A stretch of DNA of 64,000 nucleotides from Fulvimarina sp040239565 (GCF_040239565.1 NZ_JBEHWS010000003.1:124001-188000), one strand, 5' to 3'. Positions 27,392 to 36,605 are shown, counted from the first letter of the stretch. Made by a program: numbers and translations. The notes: generated from the sequence alone by a model not told the origin.

Positions 27392-28288
27392 TTTGCGATC
27401 CGAATCTTGGCGATGCGCAAGAAAAGTAATCAAGACTTATTAAAATTGTGCAAATCGGCCCAGTGACCCGAAAGCCGCCCGCTGGCGGACGGCAATTCTT
27501 ACGCGGCCGAACGGAGCGGCCCGGTCGGCTTTTGATCGTTGCGAGGTCGAATTTGAAAATCGAACGCAGTTTCCGTGCGACCGGTTTGCGCCGTGCCTCA
27601 CCGATCACTGATTTTCCAGCGTTTTGAGAAGTACTGCCGACATAGTCTTCAAAACAGATCATAGATCCACGCACCCACAAAAGACCAGAACACCGCCAAT
27701 TGGATCGTTATTGCCCGCCGGACGATGGCGACGAAAACGTCGATTGATCGGTTCCATCATGAGCGATTGTCATTGGCCGGGGACCGTATGGGTTTGGCTT
27801 CCAAGTCATGCCTTCTGCCTCTTTGGCTATGACTGATGGTTTACGGCTCGAATAAGACAATGTTCCGGCTTCCTCAGCCGAGCATGGTGTCGTGGTAAAT
27901 TTTATATTTACACATTACGCAGATTTATCTTAAATTATATAATATTTATATGACTTCTTAATTTGGAAAAATCGTCATACTTTTTAATTTAAATGACAAT
28001 TTGCGAAGCCCACCAACTTCGACTTATTTTACGCATGTTCGAGGGCCGACGGACAATTCCCTGCTGGCGGCTGCTCCTGAACTGCACATCCATTTTCGGA
28101 CCGACGATGAGCGACGCCCCCTTTCGGAACGAACAAGTGTTCCCCTCGACGGTGATGCGTCGAAGCCTGCCGACCGGCTGATCCGCCCAACCCCGCAACG
28201 ACAGCGCCGGCTCTATCTCACACAACACAGCAACGCATTTCGTTCGCGAACATTACCTTTAAAGGCCGAAAGGACCAGGAGGTTTGAC
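27392..28288. other. Long gene-free region with an AT-rich core
   Basis: About 900 bp without a gene I can support. Frames in it are short, lack ribosome sites or need TTG starts. At 27901-28000 GC drops to about 18% (hand count). The last 40 bp hold a perfect palindrome GTTCGCGAAC (28242-28251) and the strong ribosome site of the MFS gene. It may be a transfer scar or a regulatory region. Confidence 0.5.
28242..28251. promoter_or_regulatory. 10-bp palindrome upstream of the MFS gene
   Basis: GTTCGCGAAC is a perfect dyad 38 bp before the GTG start. A repressor site is possible, but no regulator gene is adjacent, and a 10-bp dyad can occur by chance. Confidence 0.3.
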
Positions 28289-29452
28289 GTGATCGAAAGA
28301 CGGCAAATCGCAACAGTGGGGTTCATCGCGACCGCTGTCACCTTCGGCCCCGGCCGCATGGCCTATGGCATGTTCCTCCCGCAGCTCAGGGAAGAATTCG
28401 GCTTCGGCACCGGAACCGCGGGCTCCATTGCGGGCCTTGCCTTCGCGGCCTTTTTTGTCGCGCTGTTCCTCACGGGCTGGATGACCGCGCGCATCGGGCC
28501 GCGCCTGCCCGTGCTAAGCGGCGGCATTTGCGCGGTCGCCGGCTTCGCGCTCACAGCCCTCGCGCCCAGCCTCGCGGTCATGACACTCGGTATCGCCCTC
28601 GCCTCCGCAAGCGCCGGATTTGCCTGGACCCCGTTCAACAGCATGACCGGGAAAGCGGTCTACGAAAACTTTCAGAAACGCACCCTCTCGATCGTCAGCA
28701 CCGGCACCACGTTTGGGATCATCGGCGCCGGCGTTCTGGCGCTGGCGCTCGTTCTCGCCGGCCAGTCCTGGCGCATTGCGTGGTGGAGCTTCGCGGCCAT
28801 AGCGCTCGCGGTGGTGATCGCACCACCGCTTCTCCTGCCGAGGCTGGCGATCGACGGGCAACAGTCCGACATCGCGCTAAGCACCGTCGGGCGGCGCCTT
28901 CGATCCTGGGACGCGGTGCCGCTTTACGGCTTCGCTTTCTCCTTCGGCGCGACGAACGGCACCTATCTCTCGTACTGGATCGAGCATATCGCCAGCTCCG
29001 GCGGGCTGCCCGGCATATCACCGGAGCTGATCGGGCCCGTCCTTCTCGTGGCATTCGGTCTCGCCGGCTGCCTCGGCCTTCTCACCGGCGATATCGAAGA
29101 CAAGATCGGTCTTCGAGCTCTTCTGGTGGCTCTGTTCACCGGCTCAGCCGCCTCGCTGCTGCTGCTCGCCTCTATGCCGGGAAGCTGGACAGCCACCCTC
29201 CTCTCAGCCGCCCTACAGGGCGTCTGCCTCATGGCTCTCAGCTCGGTTTACTCGTTCTGGAGCGAGCGTCTCTTTCCGGGAATCCCATCGGCCAGCTTCA
29301 CGGCTATCCTCATGGTCTCAACCGGCAACATGCTCGCTCCGCCGTTGGCTGGTCTGATGAGCAGTGCCATGGGCCTTGGAGCGACACTAGCCGTCTTCGG
29401 CATCGTCTCTCTCGCATCCCTGGTGTTCGTTAGAGGGGTAAAGGAGGTGTGA
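28289..29452 (+). CDS. MFS transporter, YbfB/YjiJ type
   Basis: The GTG at 28289 is chosen because AGGAGG (28277-28282) lies 6 nt upstream; longer frames start with TTG and encode non-membrane sequence. The 387-aa protein has about 12 membrane segments. The N-terminal FGPGRMAYGMFLPQLREEF and the cytoplasmic GWMTARIGPRLPVL (motif A equivalent) fit the YbfB/YjiJ branch of the major facilitator superfamily. The substrate is unknown; drug or metabolite efflux is typical of the superfamily. Confidence 0.85.
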   Translation: MIERRQIATVGFIATAVTFGPGRMAYGMFLPQLREEFGFGTGTAGSIAGLAFAAFFVALFLTGWMTARIGPRLPVLSGGICAVAGFALTALAPSLAVMTLGIALASASAGFAWTPFNSMTGKAVYENFQKRTLSIVSTGTTFGIIGAGVLALALVLAGQSWRIAWWSFAAIALAVVIAPPLLLPRLAIDGQQSDIALSTVGRRLRSWDAVPLYGFAFSFGATNGTYLSYWIEHIASSGGLPGISPELIGPVLLVAFGLAGCLGLLTGDIEDKIGLRALLVALFTGSAASLLLLASMPGSWTATLLSAALQGVCLMALSSVYSFWSERLFPGIPSASFTAILMVSTGNMLAPPLAGLMSSAMGLGATLAVFGIVSLASLVFVRGVKEV

Positions 29453-29489
29453 CGGCGCTACGCCGCTGGACACGAAACCAAATCGATAG

Positions 29490-29500
29490 TTCTGTTTCAG
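29490..29500 (+). repeat. 11-bp direct repeat, left copy
   Basis: TTCTGTTTCAG occurs here and again at 30825-30835 in the same orientation. The two copies bracket the PIN toxin-antitoxin pair, as a target-site or recombination repeat might. The right copy is also part of an inverted repeat, so chance is possible. Confidence 0.4.
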
Positions 29501-29637
29501 AATCATGCCAGATATGACTTGGTACGTTTTGACTCTTTAAGACGTTCTGGCGTGGCTGCACCAACCGAAAATTAGACGTAGGCTCGTCTTTGACTCGATG
29601 ACCTTGCAACGGGCCGTAAAAATCTCTGATTTTGTGG

Positions 29638-30219
29638 TTACGCAGTTCGTTTTGCCGGAACTGGACGGTACAGAAGAACCCGACCCAGCGGTCGGAGTTG
29701 GAGCAGGATGTCGAACTCCGCGACATTGGCCGTCAAAAGCGTGAGACCAAATTTCTCCGCCTGAAGAAACAAGGTGCAGTCGTTCAATGCTTTCATTTTA
29801 TCGTCGTCGGCATAACCTTGCGTGCGGCCTAGGATCCCAGCAAGGACCGCAGCCCGGCCCATAATGTCAGCATCCGGCACGAGCTGGCGGTGCGCTGGCA
29901 TTCCCCGAACGAGCCGCTCGATACTGGCCTTCACAGCTGGGGTGCGTTGGTCGTCCTCACGCAGTTGCCCGACGCCGAACATCAATTCCCCGACCGCAAC
30001 CATCGAGTGGCTTACAATCCGGATGTCCATCAGCCTGTCGACGGTTTCGGGCGTGGTGCCCTTCATTTGGTCGATATAAACGCAGGTGTCGAGAAGCAGG
30101 GGACCACCCGCGACAACGTCGTCACCCAGGTAGGGCAACTGGTCGTCCCGGCGCCGGGCAAGCGTTCGACCAGGGTCGCTTTTTTTGACGCGCTCGGCCG
30201 TGCTGAAATCAAAGCCCAC
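29638..30219 (-). CDS. PIN-domain ribonuclease toxin (VapC-like)
   Basis: A 193-aa protein with a PIN nuclease fold: LLLDTCVYIDQMK (first acidic residue) near 41-53, VAVGELMFG (conserved Glu), LNDCTLFLQAE and the end segment LTANVAEFD (two further acidic residues). VapC toxins cut tRNA or rRNA. It begins with GTG, 4 nt after the stop of the upstream gene, the usual antitoxin-toxin layout. The first 35 residues are longer than in typical VapC, so the true start may be internal. Confidence 0.8.
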   Translation of the reverse strand: MGFDFSTAERVKKSDPGRTLARRRDDQLPYLGDDVVAGGPLLLDTCVYIDQMKGTTPETVDRLMDIRIVSHSMVAVGELMFGVGQLREDDQRTPAVKASIERLVRGMPAHRQLVPDADIMGRAAVLAGILGRTQGYADDDKMKALNDCTLFLQAEKFGLTLLTANVAEFDILLQLRPLGRVLLYRPVPAKRTA

Positions 30220-30223
30220 AGCG

Positions 30224-30673
30224 TCAGAAGCCGAAGTCTATTTCTGGATCAATAGTGCCACGGACGGAATGGAAAGCCTCCGCAAAATTGTCCTCGATCG
30301 CGACAGTGGCCAATGCGAACTCAAGGAGTTCAGTGTCAGAGGTAAGCCCTGTCTTGGCTTTAGCCTTCGCAATTAGCTCGTTGCTGACACGGCCCGCAAT
30401 GCGTCCGTCCTTGGCTGCGGTGAGCCCCTCGTCGGCAGCGGCATGCATCACGGCTTCAACCATCTTGCCGCTACGGATCGACCGGATCACGCGGTCTTTG
30501 TTGAAAGCTTGCTTACTGACGCCTTGCAAACCATCAACTTCCACGATCGTCATATGAGGATGCCCCCGACCGGTGCTCACTTCAACGAACCGTCCAGTTC
30601 TAGTGTTGCGGCCGCGTTTTAAAAAGCCCGTGAGTGCTATACCCGAACCGGACGAACGGTGGTTCTTCGCCAT
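30224..30673 (-). CDS. Putative antitoxin of the PIN toxin
   Basis: This 149-aa protein lies immediately upstream of the PIN gene. The C-terminal half (GRVSNELIAKAKAKTGLTSDTELLEFALATVA) looks like a ribbon-helix-helix or helix-rich DNA-binding and toxin-neutralising segment. The N-terminal half is basic (FLKRGRNTRTGRFVEVSTGRG). No family name can be assigned with certainty. Its role as antitoxin is inferred from position, small size and the 4-nt gap to the toxin. The ATG follows a 200-bp gene-free stretch that should contain its autoregulated promoter. Confidence 0.65.
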   Translation of the reverse strand: MAKNHRSSGSGIALTGFLKRGRNTRTGRFVEVSTGRGHPHMTIVEVDGLQGVSKQAFNKDRVIRSIRSGKMVEAVMHAAADEGLTAAKDGRIAGRVSNELIAKAKAKTGLTSDTELLEFALATVAIEDNFAEAFHSVRGTIDPEIDFGF

Positions 30674-30805
30674 ATCACGTCAGCCTTGTTCAACATTGCG
30701 GATTTCTGTGTAACATAACGATCCTTCCTAAGTTTTCAACATAAACGTCCTTGCTTTGAAGCGGATAGACAAGTCCCTCCTTCGGGGACGCTCAAGCGCT
30801 CGCTT

Positions 30806-30835
30806 CTGAAACACTTTCACAGTATTCTGTTTCAG
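30806..30835. repeat. Inverted repeat containing the right 11-bp direct repeat
   Basis: CTGAAACA (30806-30813) and TGTTTCAG (30828-30835) form an 8-bp stem about 50 bp beyond the GH10 gene stop on the minus strand. It may be a terminator without a clear U-run. TTCTGTTTCAG at 30825-30835 repeats the sequence at 29490-29500. Confidence 0.4.
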
Positions 30836-30882
30836 CCGATGCCGAGTCCACAACAGCTCAACGCCGCCATCGCCTTTGGCGA

Positions 30883-32019
30883 TCAACTCGCCGCCGCGAC
30901 GCGCCGTTGCAGCAATCCCATCCAGTTCTTTTCCTCATAATCGCTCGTCAGCGGCAGCGGCCGGTGCGGTGAGCCGTCGTCACGCGGCATCAGGTCCGGG
31001 ATCCAAGTGTATTTGTCCGTGATCCCCCAGACGACGACCATTTCCGGCCGCTTCCAGGCGAAGACGCCGTCGAGGAAATCCTCGACGATGGAATAGGCCG
31101 CCTCGTCCATGACTTCCGGATCGGTCGGGCTTTCGAGATCGATCACGTCGAGCTCGGTGACAAGCAGCGACACGCCCAGCCGGTCGAGATCGCGGTGGAA
31201 GGCCTCCAGCCCCTCCTTGTCGATCTCGCGCCCGACATAGAGATGGCCCTGAATGCCGACACCGCCGATATCGATGCCGCCGTCCTGCATCTGCTGGACG
31301 AGCTCCAGCATCACTCGGCGACGGGCCGCGTATAGCTCGCCCTTCCATTCGAGATCGAAGTCGTTGATCACCAGCCGCGCCGTCGGATCGGTTCGTGCCA
31401 CCGTCTGGTAGGCAAGCGGGATATGCCGGGGCCCGAGCATCCGCAGCCAGTAGGTATCTCGCAGCGGTCCCTCCTCGCGCGGATCGTAGGAGATCACCTC
31501 GTTGGCCACATCCCAACCGGTCAACCGGCCGCGATAGCGGTCCGTCACCCGCTCGATATGCTCGATCAGCACCCGCTCGGCCTCGCGCCTTGTGTCAATC
31601 CGCTCAACCCAGTCCGGCATCGCGCCCCACCACACATGGGTGTGGCCGCGCGCCAGCTTGCCATTGGCTTCCGCGAGATCGATCAGCCGGTCAGCGGGCT
31701 CGAAATTCCATTGATCGCGTTCGGGATGTATCATGTTGAACTTCAATTCGTTCATCGGCATGATCAGGTCGTAGTGATCGAGAAAAGCCTTGGCGTAGCG
31801 CGGATCGCTGTCGAGATACTGGCTCTGGATCGCCCCGCCCAGCGGAATGCGGCCCGTTTGCGCATCGGCCTCAGACGAAAGGCCCAGGCTCGCAGCGACC
31901 GCCATGCCGGCGCCGGCCTTCAGAACGGAACGACGCGTTAACGGCTGGCCGTTAATGTCCGCGCAACGGAAGTCGCTGGTCGCGCTGGATCGCTTGAGGC
32001 TTTTTGCATCCGGTATCAT
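30883..32019 (-). CDS. GH10 family endo-1,4-beta-xylanase, Tat-exported
   Basis: From the ATG at 32019 (GGGAGG 7 nt upstream) the protein has 378 aa. A twin-arginine signal, LTRRSVLKAGAGMAVAASL (about 27-46), directs export. The GH10 barrel has the acid/base Glu174 in WDVANEV and the nucleophile Glu289 in VTELDV, plus GHTHVWW and the end motif VVWGITDKYTW. GH10 enzymes cleave beta-1,4-xylan. Here it sits divergent to a polysaccharide flippase and near glycosyltransferases, so trimming of the cell's own exopolysaccharide is a plausible job. Actual substrate unknown. Confidence 0.9.
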   Translation of the reverse strand: MIPDAKSLKRSSATSDFRCADINGQPLTRRSVLKAGAGMAVAASLGLSSEADAQTGRIPLGGAIQSQYLDSDPRYAKAFLDHYDLIMPMNELKFNMIHPERDQWNFEPADRLIDLAEANGKLARGHTHVWWGAMPDWVERIDTRREAERVLIEHIERVTDRYRGRLTGWDVANEVISYDPREEGPLRDTYWLRMLGPRHIPLAYQTVARTDPTARLVINDFDLEWKGELYAARRRVMLELVQQMQDGGIDIGGVGIQGHLYVGREIDKEGLEAFHRDLDRLGVSLLVTELDVIDLESPTDPEVMDEAAYSIVEDFLDGVFAWKRPEMVVVWGITDKYTWIPDLMPRDDGSPHRPLPLTSDYEEKNWMGLLQRRVAAAS

Positions 32020-32056
32020 CGCCCAGCCTCCCGGAAACGACGGAGCGAAACGCCCC

Positions 32057-33367
32057 ATGAACAGGATCGCAGTGTTGCGTCAAACCCTTAAGGGCAACCT
32101 AAGCGTCCTTCGCGATTATGCGTCCCTGGTTTCCGGATCGCTGGGCAGGCTCGTCCTGTCGCTCGGCTATTTCGTCTGCATCGCCAACGGTCTTTCGATC
32201 GGCGATTTCGGGCTTTTCGCGACAGCCTCGGCGACCGGCGTCATGCTCTCGCGGGTGTGCGGCCTCGGTTTCTATTCACCGCTTTACCGGGCGGCGATCG
32301 TCAAACCGCATCTCATCGGCACCTACACTGCCGGCTATATCGTCGCCTCCGTCCTCTCGCTGCCGCTGGTCGTGCTCGCCGGTGCAATCTTCTACCTGAC
32401 CGTCTTTGCCGGCGAGATGGGCATCACAGCCTTCGCGTTCGTTCTCGCGGCAGAGATTATCGGATGGCGCTCGCTCGAGATCGTCATCATCGTCAACAAC
32501 GGGATCGGGCGCTTTGGACGCGGCGCGCTCCTCACCATCTTCGGATCGGCGGTGAAAGCGCTCGCGGCGGTCGGCTTCTGGTTTCTCGCCGACGGCGAAC
32601 TCCTCACCTGGGCGGCCTACTATCTCGCCGCCAATATGCTGTCCGCCGTCATAGCCCTGGCCGCCACCTATCCCCGCCAGCGCCTGCGCTTTCGGCCCAA
32701 GCTCTATCTCGCGCGCTGGCGCGACAGCATCTCGGTTTCAGGCGCCGACATGGTGTTCTATCTCCAGTCCGACCTCGACAAGCTGCTGGTACTTGCCTTC
32801 GGCGGCCCGGCCGCGGCCGGTATCTACGCCATCATCATGCGGCTGGTGGACCTGACGGCGCTTCCCATGCGCTCATTCAACACGCTGATCGTCCAGAAGA
32901 TCATGAAGGCGCCGGCCTTTTTGGACAGCTGGAAGCGCCGGATCGGCATCGAAGCCGCCATCGCCTTCGTCTCCATCGGCGGTCTCGTCGCGCTCGGCGG
33001 TTTTCTCTGGCTCTTCCCGACTGCACTCGGCCAGAACGTCGCCGACGCTGCGCCGCTGATTCTGCTGGTGCTGATGGTTCCGGCTTTTCGCAACCTCGTG
33101 GAATACGAGGCCGAACTCCTCTACGCCCGGGGCAAGACGACGATCCGCGTCGCGATCCTTGCCACAGCCGCACTCCTCAAGGCCGGGCTCCTCGCAGCGC
33201 TTCTCGTCACCTTCGAGACCCAGGCGACTTGGATCGCGATGCTCAACGGGGTCTTCGCAATTTTGTGGCTCACCTCTGCCTTCGCCAGCTACACGGCACT
33301 CGACTGGCGCGGCTGGCCGAAGATGAGGCGAGGTGAGACAGGCCGCGAGGCTCCGGTCGTCTCCTGA
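32057..33367 (+). CDS. Polysaccharide flippase-like membrane protein (Wzx/MOP type)
   Basis: From the ATG at 32057 the protein has 436 aa and about 12 membrane segments, starting with VLSLGYFVCIANGLSIGDFG. A central segment MVFYLQSDLDKLLVLAFGGPAAAGIYAI resembles the lipid-linked oligosaccharide flippase (Wzx) group of the MOP superfamily. It would move undecaprenyl-linked repeat units across the inner membrane for exopolysaccharide assembly. It is the only plus-strand gene of the cluster, with its start 37 bp from the divergent GH10 gene, and converges with a DUF6492 gene. Confidence 0.82.
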   Translation: MNRIAVLRQTLKGNLSVLRDYASLVSGSLGRLVLSLGYFVCIANGLSIGDFGLFATASATGVMLSRVCGLGFYSPLYRAAIVKPHLIGTYTAGYIVASVLSLPLVVLAGAIFYLTVFAGEMGITAFAFVLAAEIIGWRSLEIVIIVNNGIGRFGRGALLTIFGSAVKALAAVGFWFLADGELLTWAAYYLAANMLSAVIALAATYPRQRLRFRPKLYLARWRDSISVSGADMVFYLQSDLDKLLVLAFGGPAAAGIYAIIMRLVDLTALPMRSFNTLIVQKIMKAPAFLDSWKRRIGIEAAIAFVSIGGLVALGGFLWLFPTALGQNVADAAPLILLVLMVPAFRNLVEYEAELLYARGKTTIRVAILATAALLKAGLLAALLVTFETQATWIAMLNGVFAILWLTSAFASYTALDWRGWPKMRRGETGREAPVVS

Positions 33368-33438
33368 CGCGCCATCTCGGCTGTCTTGGCGCAGCCCATG
33401 CCTGGCGAGTTGGCGAATTCAAGAAAGTTCTCGTCGCC

Positions 33439-34320
33439 TCAGGCGAGGCCTGCCGCCTTGCGGATCAACGCACTGTCCGTTCCGGTGAAGGACTGGATGC
33501 CCGCCGCGACGTGATGCGGTTCAAGGGATTGGACAAACTGCTCCAGCGAAAGCTCGCTCATCGCCTCGCCATCCCAATACATGGAACAGCGTTGGTAGCC
33601 GACAGTGAAATGCCGATCGGGCCGCTTCTCGACCTCGTCCACGAAACGTCCGTAGATCGTGCATTCGGAAAGCGCGCGGGTTCGCGATAAGGCATCGATT
33701 GCTGAATTGCCGGTCACGCTCTCGATCCGCGCGTTCATGTCTCGCACGGTGTCCGTATTCCAGGCGATCAGCGTCGCGATATAGCCGGTGTCGGTATATT
33801 CGGGTTCGGCAATGCCCAGAAGCTCGCCCGCCTTGCGCGACCAGTCGTAATGGACCTTCTGATATTCCTCGAGGGCGACACGCACCCCGCCCGGCTTGCG
33901 GTAGAAGCCGACACGCCCCTCGTCATCCTCGAAATGGCCGGTATCGAAGTCCCGCAGGAACACGACGTCGGAATCGACGGTGATCATCGCGGTCTCGTCC
34001 AGCTTGGCCCCGAGCATGATCCGGCGAAGCTGCTGTGTGTGCCAGCCCTGGAGCGGCAGGCCCTTCGGCGTCAGCCAGATGCGCCGCTTGCCGAACCGCG
34101 TCGGATCGGGAACGGCGCGCAGCCACCATGGGAAGAGATCGCGTTCGTCGACCACTTCGCGCTTCGGCCCTTCCAGCGCCCGGAACATCGTGACATCGCG
34201 CGCTTCGACCGCGAGGATATGCTTCGTATACCCGCTCACCCGCGCATCGATGGAGTCGCAAAGAAGCCGGCAGCGCTCGAAATCTCCACGATAGCTCGAT
34301 GTGACGATGGCCTGGGACAA
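33439..34320 (-). CDS. DUF6492 family protein, glycosyltransferase-like
   Basis: This 293-aa protein begins IVTSSYRGDFERCRLL, a Rossmann-type start, and has a central DSDVVFL that looks like the DXD metal/nucleotide-sugar site of GT-A enzymes. The segment WHTQQLRRIMLGAK precedes it and TDTGYIATLIAWN follows, matching the DUF6492 pattern as I know it. No biochemical function is proven. Its place between a flippase and a WecG/TagA-type transferase supports a role in exopolysaccharide synthesis. Confidence 0.75.
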   Translation of the reverse strand: MSQAIVTSSYRGDFERCRLLCDSIDARVSGYTKHILAVEARDVTMFRALEGPKREVVDERDLFPWWLRAVPDPTRFGKRRIWLTPKGLPLQGWHTQQLRRIMLGAKLDETAMITVDSDVVFLRDFDTGHFEDDEGRVGFYRKPGGVRVALEEYQKVHYDWSRKAGELLGIAEPEYTDTGYIATLIAWNTDTVRDMNARIESVTGNSAIDALSRTRALSECTIYGRFVDEVEKRPDRHFTVGYQRCSMYWDGEAMSELSLEQFVQSLEPHHVAAGIQSFTGTDSALIRKAAGLA

Positions 34321-34388
34321 GGAAAGAAACTTCCGCGCTGGAATGATCTGTAAGGCTTAAGGGTCGTTCTCGACGATCCTGTCAAGCG

Positions 34389-35204
34389 TTACCGGACCGA
34401 GCGAGGTGTCAGCCGATCCCGCAGGATCTCCGCAATGAAGAGCGGATTGCCGAGCACATAACGCCGCCAGAGCCGCGACGGCTCGAGCCCCAGCCGCCAT
34501 GCCCATTCCAGCCGAAGCTTGCGAACCGCGAGAGGCGCACGCGCGACGTTTCCGGCAAGAAAGTCGAACAGCGCCCCGACGCCGATCAAGATACGTCCGT
34601 GCCGGGCGTCGAGATGCTCCACCATGAAGCGTTCCTGCGCTGGCACGCCCATCGCCACGAGAACGACGTCAAACTGCCCTTCCTCAAGCCGCACAAGCAC
34701 GGCGTCGCGCCCCGCCTCGCCGAAAAACCCGTCCGAGACCGCGACGAACTCATGCTCGGGCAAGGCGCTGCGGAGCGTATCGGCCGCCTTCACCGCAACG
34801 CCCGGCGCACCACCAACAAGTCCGATCTTCAGCGGCGTCTTCGCTTCCCGGAAGAAGCGCGGCACGAAATCCGTGCCGTTGAGATTTTCGGCGAACTTCC
34901 GCCCGTGCAGAAGCTGAGCGCCAAGATCGACGCCGATCCCGTCGGGCAGAACCACGCATCGCGCGAGCGCTTTCCGATAGGCCTCGTCGCGCCGCGCAAG
35001 ATTGACGCAGTGGGCATTGAGAAAGGCGAGCCGCAGAAAATCTCCCCGCGCAACGACGTCGCCGAGCCGCGCAATGATATCCTCGCCGCGGCAGTCCTCG
35101 ACCGCCACACCCGCGAGAGCCATCCGTTCGGCGCCGCCAGCGGAGGACTCGCCGAAAACCGGCGCGCCGCCGGATTGAATGTCCTCATACTCGGCCCGCA
35201 TCAT
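34389..35204 (-). CDS. WecG/TagA/CpsF family glycosyltransferase (GT26)
   Basis: This 271-aa protein carries the family hallmarks: NAHCVNLARRDEAYRKAL, the LPDGIGVDLG segment with its catalytic aspartate, the GLVGGAPGVA nucleotide-binding turn, and GVPAQERFM near the end. GT26 enzymes transfer ManNAcA, ManNAc or related sugars to lipid-linked acceptors at the membrane face. Its ATG overlaps the stop of the upstream glycosyltransferase by 4 nt. Likely an early step in the exopolysaccharide repeat unit. Confidence 0.9.
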   Translation of the reverse strand: MMRAEYEDIQSGGAPVFGESSAGGAERMALAGVAVEDCRGEDIIARLGDVVARGDFLRLAFLNAHCVNLARRDEAYRKALARCVVLPDGIGVDLGAQLLHGRKFAENLNGTDFVPRFFREAKTPLKIGLVGGAPGVAVKAADTLRSALPEHEFVAVSDGFFGEAGRDAVLVRLEEGQFDVVLVAMGVPAQERFMVEHLDARHGRILIGVGALFDFLAGNVARAPLAVRKLRLEWAWRLGLEPSRLWRRYVLGNPLFIAEILRDRLTPRSVR

Positions 35205-36424
35205 GCGCTCGCCTTGAAACCGGGCTCGGCGGGCGTATTGCGTACGATCTTCGGCTGGAACCCGCTCTTTGTGGCACCGAGGCGCTTGAGCCCCGCCGCG
35301 ATCGACTCGTCGAGCAGCGATTTCTGCGCCCGCGCAAATTCGCCCCCATCCACGCGGCCGATCTTTCCGGCGCGCTCCTTCTCCACGAGATCGATCAGCG
35401 CGTGGGCGAAATCGGAGGCGCGGTCCGCACGTCGCACATTATCCGGTATGTACGAGACTCCCCTTAGCGCCCGGCTCGTCGCTACGGCAGGCATGCCCTC
35501 TTCAAAGGTCTCCAGCGTTTTCAGCTGGATGCCCGTTCCGGCCTTCGTCGCAAGTGCCAGAACCCGCGAGCCGTGCACGAAGCCTTGAGCACTCTCGACC
35601 CGTCCCGGATAGCGGATATTGCCTGCGGCCTTCGGCGGTTCGCCGTCGAAGCGACCGGCGATCGCAATCTCGAAATCGAGCGGTAGAAGCGGGACGACTT
35701 CGTTCAGGAACCAGTCGAGCCCGATGCGGTTCGGCGCCCAGCTCCAGGTGCCGATCATGCCGATATCCTGGGTTCTACGTCCATCATCAGCCACCGGTTC
35801 GCGCCCCACCACCAGCGGCAGATTGATCGCTCGCTCGTCCCGCGCGATGCCGAGGCCCACCTTGTCGTCCTCGGCAAGCGTATGGATCACCCGTGCCCGC
35901 GCGCAGGCATGCATTTCAGCACGCTCCAGAAGCTGCGCCTCGCGCTTGTAGAGCACCCGGTCGATCGCGCTCTGGGCGTTGCCGGCATTCTCGATCGCCG
36001 AGCGGCCTTCAACATTATGTGCAACGAAGACGGTCGGATATTCGGCGAAGAGAAACGGATAGGCGGCCGCCATCGCGATCGAGGAGAGCACGATACCGTC
36101 GATCTTTCCGGCGCTCTTGATCTTCGTCAGAAGGTCGGAATTCGAATAGCGCGCCACCTTGGCCGCCGTGATCGGCAGCTTGCGCCGAAACGCGGTCGCG
36201 ACCCAGGCCGCCTTCTGGAAGCCGGAGGCCGTCGCGTTTTCGATGCCGACTTCGCCGAGGCAGATCGCATTGTCCGGCAGCGCCGCGCCGGGGCGGCGAT
36301 AGCCCATCAGCGTCAGCTTCACGCCCTGGCTCCGGTAGGCGTCCAGAATCGCCTGATTGGCGATTTCGTAGCCCGTCGACGGATTGCCGTCCGGCAAAAT
36401 GGAGACGATCGCGAGAAGATGCAT
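35201..36424 (-). CDS. Family-1/4 type glycosyltransferase
   Basis: This 407-aa GT-B fold protein has an N-terminal LLAIVSILPDGNPSTGYEI loop for the acceptor. A central EREAQLLER-like helix bridges the two domains. The C-terminal donor domain carries IGTWSWAPNRIGLDWFLNEV and VLALATKAGTGIQLKTLETFEEGMPAVAT, the EX7E-type region of GT4 enzymes (Glu in KTLETFEEG). GAAGGG lies about 7 nt before the ATG. It is first in the three-gene minus-strand row ending with DUF6492. The sugar is unknown. Confidence 0.85.
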   Translation of the reverse strand: MHLLAIVSILPDGNPSTGYEIANQAILDAYRSQGVKLTLMGYRRPGAALPDNAICLGEVGIENATASGFQKAAWVATAFRRKLPITAAKVARYSNSDLLTKIKSAGKIDGIVLSSIAMAAAYPFLFAEYPTVFVAHNVEGRSAIENAGNAQSAIDRVLYKREAQLLERAEMHACARARVIHTLAEDDKVGLGIARDERAINLPLVVGREPVADDGRRTQDIGMIGTWSWAPNRIGLDWFLNEVVPLLPLDFEIAIAGRFDGEPPKAAGNIRYPGRVESAQGFVHGSRVLALATKAGTGIQLKTLETFEEGMPAVATSRALRGVSYIPDNVRRADRASDFAHALIDLVEKERAGKIGRVDGGEFARAQKSLLDESIAAGLKRLGATKSGFQPKIVRNTPAEPGFKASA

Positions 36425-36605
36425 GACTTTGCCCTTCGAGCCCGTTGGACACGAGTGTTCTCAGGCAATCATGCCAGCGAACCCTTGAGCGAAGGCTAAA
36501 AGCGGCTGCGAAATTCACATTTTCAGCAGATCTCAAATATCCGCAGCGCCTCACGCCAGAAAAACGTGCTGGCCAAGCCTTTGAAACCGAACGAACGAGC
36601 GATGA

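Noticed and set aside
27378..27836. Short frames on both strands near the start of the c-di-GMP gene
   Set aside because: Basic, low-complexity translations without starts supported by ribosome sites.
28001..28288. N-terminal extension of the MFS transporter from a TTG
   Set aside because: The extension is not membrane-like, and AGGAGG directly precedes the GTG at 28289.
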